DNA of 64,000 nt from Prochlorococcus sp. AG-402-K10 (GTDB lineage: Bacteria > Cyanobacteriota > Cyanobacteriia > PCC-6307 > Cyanobiaceae). Below the pieces are notes generated by a model. That model was not told where the DNA came from and did not search any database. It was given only the letters and a program-made list of their open reading frames with translations. The stretch lies in assembly GCA_003216835.1 (NCBI GenBank), contig QCIF01000001.1, positions 186,001 to 250,000 on the forward strand. The letters run 5' to 3'. The position numbers were made by a program, and so were the translations under genes. This document shows, piece after piece, positions 52,641 to 60,691 of the stretch. Numbering within the stretch: position 1 is the first letter of the stretch; each line of letters begins with the position of its first letter.

Positions 52641-53567
52641 GTGAGTTCATCATTAAGCGATTTTCTTGGAGAAATAGGACGTCATCAACTTTTGACTCCA
52701 GAGAAAGAACTCACTATGGGCAGAAAAGTCCAAGATATGGTCGTGCTTGTTAATAGATGTCAAACTGCAGGTGGGAAAGGAAAAGCTTGTGAATATTCAG
52801 ATGAAGAAATAAGAAAAATCAAAATTGGAGAAAAAGCTAAGAATGAAATGATTACAGCCAACTTAAGATTAGTAGTTAACCTCGCGAAAAGATATCAAGG
52901 TAAAGGCTTAGATTTACTCGATTTAATTCAGGAGGGTACACTAGGCCTTACAAGGGCTGTAGAAAAATATGATCCTTCTAGAGGGCACAGATTTTCAACT
53001 TATGCTTATTGGTGGATAAGACAAGGTCTAAACAGGGCATTATCAACTCAAAGTAGAACCATTAGAATACCGGTTAATATCAATGAAAAGCTCACAAAAT
53101 TAAGATCAGCAAAGTCAAAACTAATGCAACTTAAGGGAATTGCTCCTTCTAGCGATGAACTGGCTAAAGAAATGAAAATTACAAAAGAGGAAATAGATGA
53201 ACTACTGTCTTGTGAATTGAGAAGTATTACTGTTAGCCTTCAAGGAACAGTGAAATCCAAGTCAGATCCATCTGAGCTAGTTGACATTCTACCTAGTGAT
53301 CAAATCCCTCCTATGGAATTAGCAGAACTAGCTGAAAGAACAGCATCTGCTTGGAAATTATTAGATAAAGCAAATTTAACTGAGAAGGAAAGAAGGATAG
53401 TAAGTTTGAGATTTGGTTTAGACGGGTCAAATGAGTGGAGAACTTTAGCAGAAGTTGCAAGACATATGAGTTGTAGTAGAGAATATTGTAGGCAAGTGGT
53501 GCAAAGAGCATTAAGAAAGCTACGAAAAGCAGGAATTCAGAATGGATTGGTTGATACGTGTAGCTAA
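52641..53567 (+). CDS. RNA polymerase sigma factor, sigma-70 family group 2
   Basis: A group 2 (SigA-like, non-essential) sigma factor of 308 residues. It has region 1.2 (about 4-34, FLGEIGRHQLLTPEKE), region 2 (64-134, with NLRLVVNLAKRYQ and the promoter-melting STYAYWWIRQGLNRAL), region 3, and region 4 (about 240-300) with helix-turn-helix ending SREYCRQVVQRALRKLR. It lacks a long region 1.1. Start GTG with a strong ribosome site. Which SigB/C/D/E class it belongs to cannot be decided by eye. YkvA and HTH-like genes follow in the same direction. Confidence 0.93.
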   Translation: MSSSLSDFLGEIGRHQLLTPEKELTMGRKVQDMVVLVNRCQTAGGKGKACEYSDEEIRKIKIGEKAKNEMITANLRLVVNLAKRYQGKGLDLLDLIQEGTLGLTRAVEKYDPSRGHRFSTYAYWWIRQGLNRALSTQSRTIRIPVNINEKLTKLRSAKSKLMQLKGIAPSSDELAKEMKITKEEIDELLSCELRSITVSLQGTVKSKSDPSELVDILPSDQIPPMELAELAERTASAWKLLDKANLTEKERRIVSLRFGLDGSNEWRTLAEVARHMSCSREYCRQVVQRALRKLRKAGIQNGLVDTCS

Positions 53568-53601
53568 AATTATTTAATCAAGCAATCAAAATCCATAACA
53601 G

Positions 53602-53973
53602 ATGAAAGAGGAATTCTACAATAAAAAAGAAAAAATTTATGATGCAGAAGTTTTAGAAAGTTCATCAATTGATGAAAATATCATAATAAAAATTCTAATT
53701 AAGGCTGGCAGAACAATTGCCAAGCCAGCTTTAGAAGTTTTAGAAATGACCATAGATCCTTATACTCCAGCACAAGTAAGAGTTTCCTTAATGGCTGCAC
53801 TAGCATATCTTATTATGCCCTTTGACCTTTTCCCCGACTTCATGCCTTTAGTTGGGTTTAGTGATGATTTTGTTGCTCTTACAGCAGTATTAAGTATATG
53901 GAGTAAGTATATGACACCTTCAATAAGAATAAGAGCAGAAAGAAAGCTTAATAAATTATTCCCGTTTTATTAA
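53602..53973 (+). CDS. YkvA family membrane protein (DUF1232)
   Basis: A 123-residue protein with the DUF1232 hallmark: a hydrophobic helix then MPFDLFPDFMPLVGFSDD (about 84-102). The N-terminal half is charged. DUF1232 proteins are small membrane proteins of unknown role. ATG start, 34 bases after the sigma factor. The next gene begins directly after its stop codon. Confidence 0.8.
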   Translation: MKEEFYNKKEKIYDAEVLESSSIDENIIIKILIKAGRTIAKPALEVLEMTIDPYTPAQVRVSLMAALAYLIMPFDLFPDFMPLVGFSDDFVALTAVLSIWSKYMTPSIRIRAERKLNKLFPFY

Positions 53974-54294
53974 ATGAGTAAACTATCCCAGCAAGAAGAA
54001 AAAGAACTTATAGCCTTTATTAAAGATTGGTTGAAATCCCATAGATTTAATCAAAAAGATTTAGCTAGTGAATTAAATATCAGATCTAGTAGAACATCTG
54101 AAATTGTCCTAAAATTTAAGGAATTTTATAAAAAAGGAGGGATGTTCAATATTGCAAAGAATCTCATTAGAATCGAACAAAACTGGTTAAATAATAGTAA
54201 AACTGATTCTCAAGAGATAGACACAACACCACCCTATAATCAATTAGATATCGATTCCTTAGTAAACAAAATACAGCAAGACACTAGCGAATAA
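53974..54294 (+). CDS. Small HTH-like putative regulator
   Basis: A 106-residue protein. Residues about 22-50 (RFNQKDLASELNIRSSRTSEIVLKF) look like a helix-turn-helix of the XRE/phage-repressor kind. The C-terminal third is polar and possibly disordered. The ATG follows the TAA of the YkvA gene with no gap, so translation is likely coupled. The position after a sigma factor suggests a regulatory role, but the target is unknown. Confidence 0.6.
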   Translation: MSKLSQQEEKELIAFIKDWLKSHRFNQKDLASELNIRSSRTSEIVLKFKEFYKKGGMFNIAKNLIRIEQNWLNNSKTDSQEIDTTPPYNQLDIDSLVNKIQQDTSE

Positions 54295-54505
54295 ATATTT
54301 AATTAAAATGACATTTTTTTTAAAAATAAGTAATTTTTTTAAAAAATATCTTAAGAAACATTATTTTTCATAAAAAACTAATTAACAAAACATATTATTC
54401 TTTAACTTAGTAAAGTAAAAAAAATTATATTTAAAAAATCGATATTGTATCTTTTATAGTAATAATAATTGAACATTATTATTTATTTTTAATTACAAAT
54501 TATGT
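54295..54505. other. AT-rich convergent intergenic region (211 bases)
   Basis: This gap lies between the 3' ends of the HTH-like gene and the YCII gene. It is almost all A and T with several T and A tracts. A 21-codon frame starting at 54308 gives a lysine/phenylalanine-rich product but has no ribosome site. I see no clear terminator hairpin or RNA gene. Confidence 0.4.
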
Positions 54506-54775
54506 TCAAAAAGCCTTTATCCATGGATAAATATCATAAGTAATCCATATACCTTTTTTCCAATAAATATCTTCCTCAATAAGATCTCTCATTTGAGTTT
54601 CATCATTAGCATTAAAAATTCCAAATAAATATTTTGTACATTTTGTGGGTCCTAAAGTAACTAAAATATTTCTATCTTTTAAATTTTTAAGTCTATTAAG
54701 ATGTTCATCACGAAATGCTTCTCTTTTATTAATTGCATCTTCACAGTACTTTCCAAATACTATAAACTTTTCCAT
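54506..54775 (-). CDS. YCII-like domain protein
   Basis: An 89-residue single-domain protein of the YciI fold (dimeric alpha-beta barrel). It has the family pattern: a charged helix R-x-EHLNRL, then a GPTK strand and ANDETQMRDLIEEDIYWKKG near the end. YCII proteins are often small enzymes of unknown substrate. ATG start. It is divergent from the cyAbrB gene across 99 bases. Confidence 0.78.
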   Translation of the reverse strand: MEKFIVFGKYCEDAINKREAFRDEHLNRLKNLKDRNILVTLGPTKCTKYLFGIFNANDETQMRDLIEEDIYWKKGIWITYDIYPWIKAF

Positions 54776-54815
54776 TTTTAAAAGATAACTAATTGAATAA
54801 ATCTATAATTAATAA

Positions 54816-54845
54816 TTGCACAAATTACACACAAATTGCTATCTT
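54816..54845 (+). promoter_or_regulatory. Candidate sigma-70-type promoter of the cyAbrB gene
   Basis: TTGCAC (54816-54821) and TATCTT (54840-54845) are separated by 18 bases, 29 bases before the ATG. The -35 matches four to five of six consensus bases, and the -10 is weaker. Such hexamers are common in AT-rich DNA, so this is a candidate only. Confidence 0.3.
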
Positions 54846-54874
54846 ATTTAATAAGAACTGTCTTTTAATTAATT

Positions 54875-55231
54875 ATGCTCACTGGTAGTGAACTTCTTGC
54901 TAAATTCAAAGAAGTTGAAGGGCTTAGCGAGTCAGAGCAATGTCGTGCTTGTGGATATGTAACCACAAAACGGAATGGGGAACCTCGCCTAAACTATACA
55001 GCTTATTACAAGGCTCTCCTTGAAGCCAAAGGAATGAAAATGGGTGGTGGGAATGTAGCTGGGATAGGAAAAGGGGGAAGAAAACTAAGTTACACTGCTA
55101 CAGTACAAGGGAACGGAAATCTATTGATAGGGAAGGCATATACTGCCCTTTTAGATTTAAAACCAGGTGACGAGTACAAAATAAAGTTAGGCAAAAAGCA
55201 AATAAGATTATTACCTTCTGAAGAATCATAA
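54875..55231 (+). CDS. cyAbrB-type transcriptional regulator
   Basis: A cyanobacterial AbrB-family DNA-binding protein, 118 residues. The N-terminal part has TGSELLAKFKEVEGLSESE and CRACGYVTT; the AbrB-like beta domain is C-terminal (about 70-112, GNGNLLIGKAYTALLDLKPGDEYKIKL). In cyanobacteria such proteins control carbon and nitrogen genes. ATG start. It is not in an operon with a clear partner. Which of the cyAbrB paralogues it is cannot be told by eye. Confidence 0.9.
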   Translation: MLTGSELLAKFKEVEGLSESEQCRACGYVTTKRNGEPRLNYTAYYKALLEAKGMKMGGGNVAGIGKGGRKLSYTATVQGNGNLLIGKAYTALLDLKPGDEYKIKLGKKQIRLLPSEES

Positions 55232-55320
55232 TAATTAACTTTTATAGTCAATACAATACGAATGAGACTTCTTATTTATAAGTTTTTAAAGGAATTTAAC
55301 ATACACAATTAGATTATGAT

Positions 55321-56160
55321 TTAACTATCAGCTGCTTTACGCATTTCTGCGCAAAAATCCCCTAATTTATTAACAACTTCTTTTCCATTACAACTAGCAA
55401 TTCTTTTTACAAATGCGCTGCCCACTATTACTCCATCTGCTCCCCATTGGCAAACTTTATTAACATGATCGGGAGATGATATACCAAAACCAACTGCAAC
55501 AGGATTAGGGCTGATTTCTTTTAATTTAGTAATAAGATTTTCTACTCTGTTTTCCATTTCGTTTCTCTCACCTGTAACACCTGTAACACTTACTAAATAA
55601 GTAAATCCTTTTGTCTTATTGGATATTATTTTCATTCTTTCAAAAGGCGTAGTTGGAGCTACCAACAAGATTAAGTCCATAGAATAATTGCCAACTATTT
55701 TTGAAAATTTATAAGTTTCTTCTAAAGGAAGATCAGGAATTATTAATCCTGAGACTCCAGCTTTGGATGCCATCTCACAAAATTCTTCAAAACCAAAACT
55801 TAATAGGGGGTTAAAGTAAGTAAAAAGTATTATTGGAATTTTTAGTTTACCTTTTAAAGATTCCAATAATTGGATAACTTTTTTTGGGGTAGTACCAGAC
55901 TTTAAAGCCCTTGACGCCGACAGTTGAATAACTGGGCCATCTGCGAGAGGGTCACTATATGGGATTCCTAATTCAATCAGGTCCGCTCCCTTTTCTTGCA
56001 ACTTTAATAAAATCTCTGATGTGGTTTCAATATTTGGATCACCTGCAATTATGAAAGGCATCAAAGCTAATTTATTGTTATTCTTTAACTCATTAAACTT
56101 CTTATCTATTTTTGATAAAGTTTCATTTTTATAAATTGTCATTTTGTTGATTTCTTGCAT
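55321..56160 (-). CDS. trpA: Tryptophan synthase alpha subunit
   Basis: Cleaves indole-3-glycerol phosphate to indole, which passes to TrpB. Catalytic E63 and D74 lie in DLIELGIPYSDPLADGP, and the C-terminal VAVGFGIS and DGVIVGSAFV segments bind phosphate. Length 279. ATG at 56160 is used; a second ATG six codons later may be the real start. DUF3007 and ndhL are directly upstream on the same strand, an order I recall as conserved in cyanobacteria. trpB is not in the window. Confidence 0.96.
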   Translation of the reverse strand: MQEINKMTIYKNETLSKIDKKFNELKNNNKLALMPFIIAGDPNIETTSEILLKLQEKGADLIELGIPYSDPLADGPVIQLSASRALKSGTTPKKVIQLLESLKGKLKIPIILFTYFNPLLSFGFEEFCEMASKAGVSGLIIPDLPLEETYKFSKIVGNYSMDLILLVAPTTPFERMKIISNKTKGFTYLVSVTGVTGERNEMENRVENLITKLKEISPNPVAVGFGISSPDHVNKVCQWGADGVIVGSAFVKRIASCNGKEVVNKLGDFCAEMRKAADS

Positions 56161-56199
56161 GAATATCTGAGATTTATTATTTGAAAATCAGTTGAAAAT

Positions 56200-56520
56200 T
56201 TATGGATTTGATTCTAAATCTTCCATTAGTTTTTTCTGTTTTTCCACTGACAATGAATTGAATTTGGTTTCTAGTTTATCATTTAAAATTTGTTCATATT
56301 GTTTTCTATAACGCTTCCTTTGTTCCATAAAAGTCATTTTTCCGTTTACAACTCTATACACATAAGAAGAAATCCAAGTTATTACAATCAAAATCAAGAT
56401 TAAACTTGAAATAGTGGTAGCTGTAAAGTTATCGGCGCCAAATTGTGGTGCTAATCCATAACTTAGTAGTCCTAATACTGAAATTAATAACCCAATTTGT
56501 ACAACTTTACCTTTAGTCAA
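56200..56520 (-). CDS. DUF3007 family membrane protein
   Basis: A 106-residue cyanobacterial/plastid protein with two hydrophobic segments (about 8-25 and 34-55) and a charged C-terminal tail (EQRKRYRKQYEQIL). Unknown function. The start is TTG, four bases after the ndhL stop, and the family N terminus (MTKGKVVQIGLLISVLG) supports it. The constant linkage to ndhL hints at a role near the thylakoid NDH-1 complex; that is inference. Confidence 0.8.
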   Translation of the reverse strand: MTKGKVVQIGLLISVLGLLSYGLAPQFGADNFTATTISSLILILIVITWISSYVYRVVNGKMTFMEQRKRYRKQYEQILNDKLETKFNSLSVEKQKKLMEDLESNP

Positions 56521-56524
56521 TTAT

Positions 56525-56758
56525 TTACCCTTTGCTATCTCCTTTTAACCTAAGATTCAAAAATGGAGAAAACAAAATTAAACCTGGAAAGAAAAGAAAT
56601 ACTAAGCCATAAACTGCTAATCTCTCGAATTTGCCCATATAATTCCATCTATTATTCATCCAGTAAAAAAGTATTAATGGTATAACTAATAAATATATAG
56701 ATACAACTCCAAAGTAGGTAAATAAAGTAGCGAATGAATTATTAAAAATACTTTCCAT
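56525..56758 (-). CDS. ndhL: NAD(P)H-quinone oxidoreductase subunit L
   Basis: Small membrane subunit specific to cyanobacterial and plastid NDH-1. The 77-residue protein has two hydrophobic segments and the [30 protein letters not shown] core. The start is ATG 56758. The reading frame stays open further upstream to 56863, but that part (MGVQVPPLP) is the tRNA-Leu gene read as protein, so I exclude it. The tRNA gene ends 78 bases upstream, so the two may share a transcript. Confidence 0.88.
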   Translation of the reverse strand: MESIFNNSFATLFTYFGVVSIYLLVIPLILFYWMNNRWNYMGKFERLAVYGLVFLFFPGLILFSPFLNLRLKGDSKG

Positions 56759-56836
56759 TATAAATTCTTGATTTTCGTAGTTAATATATAACAATTTTTG
56801 CGAGTCATCGTAAGGACTAAAAAAATAGGTTAATGA

Positions 56837-56922
56837 TGGGAGTGGGGGGACTTGAACCCCCACGAGCTAAATCGCTCGACGGATTTTAAGTCCGGCGCGT
56901 CTACCAATTCCGCCACACTCCC
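56837..56922 (-). tRNA. trnL-UAA: tRNA-Leu (anticodon UAA), no intron
   Basis: The minus strand folds as a class II tRNA: acceptor GGGAGTG/CACTCCC, D-arm AATTGGTAGAC, anticodon stem CCGGA with loop CTTAAAA and anticodon TAA, a long variable arm (GAGCGATTTAGCTC), and T-arm GGGGGTTCAAGTCCCCC. Discriminator A at 56837; 3' CCA is not encoded. The anticodon loop is continuous, so the group I intron found at this place in many cyanobacteria is absent. Confidence 0.97.
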
Positions 56923-57024
56923 AAAGGAATTTGCGCATATTTATCGTAGCTGAAAGCAAACGAATTAACCATGAAAAATTGGAATATTTACACTTTTCTT
57001 GAATGGTTGAATTAAATTGAAGTT

Positions 57025-58074
57025 TTAATTCACTATTCCTTCAACTTGCCAATTTAAAGTTTCGCCTGCATGAAATGGTTTTATTTGCCCAACAATATTT
57101 TTTTCTCCAATTACATTGACAAATTCTGAAATCTTGTTTGGCTTAGAAACCAATTTTAGTTTTTCTTTATTTGGAGGCAAGTTATAAAAATTAGGTCCAT
57201 TTAAACTTGCAAACTTCTCAAAATTATCCAGAGCATTTTCCTCTTCAAATACTGTCAAATAGCTTTCTATTGCTACTGGCGAATTAAAAATGCCTGCACA
57301 TCCACAAAAAGCTTTCCACTTTCTTAAATGAGGAGCAGAATCTGTCCCTAAGAAAAAACATTCTTTCCCACTTGTTGCGGCTTTCCGTAACGCAATTCTA
57401 TTATTTTCTCTCTTAGCAACTGGTAAGCAATAAAAATCACTATTTAAACCTCCAAAAAACATTGCATTTCTATTTATGTGCAAATGATGAGGAGTAATAG
57501 TAGCTCCAATTTTATTTTCTTGGACAAAATCCACTGCATAAGATGTAGTTATATGCTCTAAAACAATCTTTAATTTTGGGAATCTTTGGGCGATCGGTAA
57601 AAGTTCTCTATCAATAAATACTTCTTCTCGATCAAATACATCTACTTCAGAATCAGTTACTTCTCCGTGAATCAATAGAGGCATTCCAGAATCTTGCATT
57701 GATTCAAAGATCTCATAAAGATTTTCTATTTTCTTAACTCCATGACTGGAATTTGTTGTTGCATTAGCAGGATATAATTTTGCTGCAAAAAAAACGTTAT
57801 TTTTAAAACCATTTATGAGTTCTCCTTTATCAGTCTCATCAGTAAGATACATTGTCATTAATGGTTGAAACTTAGAATTTTCTGGTAACGCTGCAAAAAT
57901 AGATTTTTTGTAAGAAATAGCACTATCAATCGATGTTATTGGAGTTTTAGTATTTGGCATGACGATAGCTCTTCCAAAATATTCTGAAGTAAAATGAATG
58001 ATATTTTTTAATACAACACCCTCTCTTAAATGTAAATGCCAATCATCAGGTTTTAATATGGTTAATGTCTTCAA
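57025..58074 (-). CDS. pyrC: Dihydroorotase
   Basis: Cytoplasmic zinc enzyme closing carbamoyl-aspartate to dihydroorotate in pyrimidine synthesis. The E. coli-type (class II) signature is WHLHLREG near the start, with KLYPANATTNS carrying the carboxylated lysine, LLIHGEV, and LEHITT. GTDSAPH provides the catalytic aspartate. Length 349 is normal. The start is TTG, because the PDDWHLH motif is only ten residues in. It is divergent from the antiporter gene. Confidence 0.95.
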   Translation of the reverse strand: MKTLTILKPDDWHLHLREGVVLKNIIHFTSEYFGRAIVMPNTKTPITSIDSAISYKKSIFAALPENSKFQPLMTMYLTDETDKGELINGFKNNVFFAAKLYPANATTNSSHGVKKIENLYEIFESMQDSGMPLLIHGEVTDSEVDVFDREEVFIDRELLPIAQRFPKLKIVLEHITTSYAVDFVQENKIGATITPHHLHINRNAMFFGGLNSDFYCLPVAKRENNRIALRKAATSGKECFFLGTDSAPHLRKWKAFCGCAGIFNSPVAIESYLTVFEEENALDNFEKFASLNGPNFYNLPPNKEKLKLVSKPNKISEFVNVIGEKNIVGQIKPFHAGETLNWQVEGIVN

Positions 58075-58192
58075 AATTTTTACTATTTAATCAATTTTAA
58101 CAGCAAATTAAATTTGACAATAAATTATAGATATTCGAGGATAGTTATTAATCAATTATTAAAGATTTAAATATCTAAACAAAAGCTTAAAT

Positions 58193-59272
58193 ATGAGTGA
58201 TTTTTTATTCCCAATAATAGAAATAATATTAGGAGTAGTTTTACTGTTTGCAGGAGGAGAGTTCTTTATTCAAGGAGCCATAAATTTATCTTTAATTTTA
58301 GGAATACCTCAGATAGTAATTGGATTAACAGTTGTTTCACTCGGGACTAGCTCTCCCGAGTTGTTAGTAAGCCTAAGTTCAATTTTTCAAGGCAGTGATT
58401 CTTTTGCAGCTAGTAATGTAATAGGAAGCAATATTTTTAATGTTCTTGTAGTTTTAGGTATAAGCGCATTAATAACACCTCTTAAAGTAAAAAGCAGAAT
58501 AGTCAGAAGAGATGTACCTCTTTTAATGGCTATTTCTTGTGCGGTTTGGGCAATGTCATCAACAGGCCTATTAACATTACAAGCAGGGGTCTTTCTAATA
58601 TTTTGTTTAGTCTTAAATACAATATGGGAAATTAATACCATCAATGAGAAAGAAGAGGATACAAAAGATGCAGAACCAGAGATAGAGGAATTTAAAGAAA
58701 ATTACGAAGGAAAGCTAAATATTTTACTGAAATTGATATTAGGAATATTTCTTTTAAGCTTTGGTTCAAACATTTTAGTAAATGGTTCTCAAACGCTTGC
58801 TAATCTTTTGGGGGTAAATGAAATTGTTATTGGTTTAACCATTTTAGCCACTGGAACATCTTTGCCAGAATTAGTAACTTCTGTAATTGCAGCATTTAAA
58901 GGTAAAACAGATCTTGCTATTGGGAATATAATAGGAAGCAATTTGCTCAATCAACTTCTAATCCTTGGAAGTTGTAGTATTTTTTCAGGATTTAAAGGCT
59001 TAGTAATTGAACAAAGCCTAATAAAAGTTGACCTACCTTTTATGGTTTTAACTACCTTTGCATGCTTGCCAATTTTCTGGAGCAAAGGGAAAATCACTAG
59101 AATTGAAGGATTTATTTTGCTAAATCTTTATATTTTTTACATTCTCGATAAGATACTTTTTCTGACTGAATTTAATTATCTTTCTCAATTAAGGATAGGT
59201 TTGTTTATTTACTTTTCATTACTTACAATGATTCTCTTTGCTCAAGAAAAATTAAAAATTTCTAAATCATAA
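58193..59272 (+). CDS. CaCA-family Na+/Ca2+-type antiporter
   Basis: A 359-residue membrane antiporter with two homologous halves. The alpha-1 repeat has GTSSPELLVS and GSNIFNVL, and alpha-2 has GTSLPELVTSV and IGSNLLNQL. About ten hydrophobic segments are present, with an acidic linker (about 155-175). It probably exports Ca2+ or another cation in exchange for Na+ or H+. ATG start. It ends two bases before the convergent gor stop. Confidence 0.92.
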   Translation: MSDFLFPIIEIILGVVLLFAGGEFFIQGAINLSLILGIPQIVIGLTVVSLGTSSPELLVSLSSIFQGSDSFAASNVIGSNIFNVLVVLGISALITPLKVKSRIVRRDVPLLMAISCAVWAMSSTGLLTLQAGVFLIFCLVLNTIWEINTINEKEEDTKDAEPEIEEFKENYEGKLNILLKLILGIFLLSFGSNILVNGSQTLANLLGVNEIVIGLTILATGTSLPELVTSVIAAFKGKTDLAIGNIIGSNLLNQLLILGSCSIFSGFKGLVIEQSLIKVDLPFMVLTTFACLPIFWSKGKITRIEGFILLNLYIFYILDKILFLTEFNYLSQLRIGLFIYFSLLTMILFAQEKLKISKS

Positions 59273-59274
59273 TT

Positions 59275-60639
59275 TTAGCTATACATAGTCACGAATTCTT
59301 CTGAGATAGTTGGATGCAAAGCCATAGTAATATCAAAGTCTTTTTTTGTTATACCTGCGTTTAATGAAATTGATACCATTTGAATAATCTCAGATGATGT
59401 TTCCCCAAACATATGGCATCCAAGTACTTTGTCAGTTAGTTGATTAACTACAATCTTTAACATACATTTTGATTTATTCTCTTTAAAAGTATTAGACATA
59501 GGCGTAAATTTACATTTGAAAATTTTTATATTATTCTCTGAGTAGATCTCTTTGGCTCTTTTCTCACTTAAGCCCACTGTTGAAATTTCAGGAATAGTGA
59601 AAACGGCCTTAGGGATATTTTCATAATTTACTTTTCTTTTTTGGTCATTAAAAAAATTATCCGCAAAAACTCTGCCTTGTTCTATTGCTACTGGAGTTAA
59701 GTTTGGTTTATTTATGATATCGCCAATTGCAAAAATATTAGCGTTACTTGTTTGATTCAGTTCATCAACATCTAAATATTGGCCATCCATCTTTAAATTT
59801 AAAAAACCTAAATTTAATGGCAAAAGATTTGGTTCTCTACCTGTAGCAATAAGGATATTATTAGTTAGGATTTTATTTCCAGAATCCAAGGTAGACTCCA
59901 GATTACCATTAACTCTCTCTATGGACTTTAATTGATTTTTGGAGATTAAATTTATTCCTGCAAAAGTAGTTGATTCTTCTAAGCATGAAGACAGATCCTC
60001 ATCAAAACTATTAAGTAAACGTTGGCCTCTAATTAATTGGATTACTTCAGTACCTAAATTTCTGAAAATAGAAGCAAATTCACAAGCGATATAACCGCCT
60101 CCAACTATTAATATTGATTCAGGGAAACTATCTAATTCAAAAATATCATCGCTTGTCCATGCTAAATCTATTCCAGGAATATTTAATTTTTTTGGTTTAC
60201 CTCCAACAGAAATGAGAATTTTTTTTGAACTTATTTTATTTATAATTTTCTTTGTTTTTGGACAAATGATTTCTAATTCATTTTGAGATATGAATCTTCC
60301 TAACCCTTCAAACACCCTAACATTAAATTTATCTAAAGAAGTTTTATGTAAATTACTTAACCTAGTAACCTCTTCTCTGACATTCTTCAAAAGAATATTT
60401 GATTCAAAACTAATACCTTCACTTTTTAATCCATATCCTTCAGAAGAAGTCATGTTTTTTTTACTTTTAGCTGCATAAACCATCAATTTTTTAGGAACGC
60501 ATCCTCTTATGACACAAGTTCCACCTACTTGATTAACTTCTATAATTGCAACTTTTGCTCCATAACTTGCAGCACGTTTAGCCGCCGCCAGCCCCCCAGA
60601 TCCAGCGCCAACAACAATTAAATCAAATTGAAATTCCAA
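59275..60639 (-). CDS. gor: Glutathione reductase
   Basis: FAD disulfide reductase that keeps glutathione reduced with NADPH. The FAD fold opens with GAGSGGLAAA (11-20), the redox cysteines are C42 and C47 in GGTCVIRGCVPKK, and the NADPH fold starts at VGGGYIACEFA. The final LHPTISEEF carries the catalytic His-Glu pair. Length 454. It starts with TTG, since the GxGxxG loop is at residue 11. It faces a glutathione S-transferase gene across a 52-base shared upstream region. Confidence 0.94.
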   Translation of the reverse strand: MEFQFDLIVVGAGSGGLAAAKRAASYGAKVAIIEVNQVGGTCVIRGCVPKKLMVYAAKSKKNMTSSEGYGLKSEGISFESNILLKNVREEVTRLSNLHKTSLDKFNVRVFEGLGRFISQNELEIICPKTKKIINKISSKKILISVGGKPKKLNIPGIDLAWTSDDIFELDSFPESILIVGGGYIACEFASIFRNLGTEVIQLIRGQRLLNSFDEDLSSCLEESTTFAGINLISKNQLKSIERVNGNLESTLDSGNKILTNNILIATGREPNLLPLNLGFLNLKMDGQYLDVDELNQTSNANIFAIGDIINKPNLTPVAIEQGRVFADNFFNDQKRKVNYENIPKAVFTIPEISTVGLSEKRAKEIYSENNIKIFKCKFTPMSNTFKENKSKCMLKIVVNQLTDKVLGCHMFGETSSEIIQMVSISLNAGITKKDFDITMALHPTISEEFVTMYS

Positions 60640-60691
60640 GACTTTTTTTAATCAATTATTATAACGTAAGTTTATTGTGTAAATTCAAAGA

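Noticed and set aside
54308..54373. A 21-codon Lys/Phe-rich frame between the HTH-like gene and the YCII gene.
   Set aside because: No ribosome site, extreme AT content, and frames of this length are expected by chance.
55262..55312. A 16-codon frame after the cyAbrB gene.
   Set aside because: Too short, no ribosome site, and no feature beyond chance.
56759..56863. A 35-codon N-terminal extension of ndhL beginning MGVQVPPLP.
   Set aside because: The upstream part is the tRNA-Leu T-arm and acceptor read as protein, and the rest is untranslated spacer. NdhL starts at ATG 56758.
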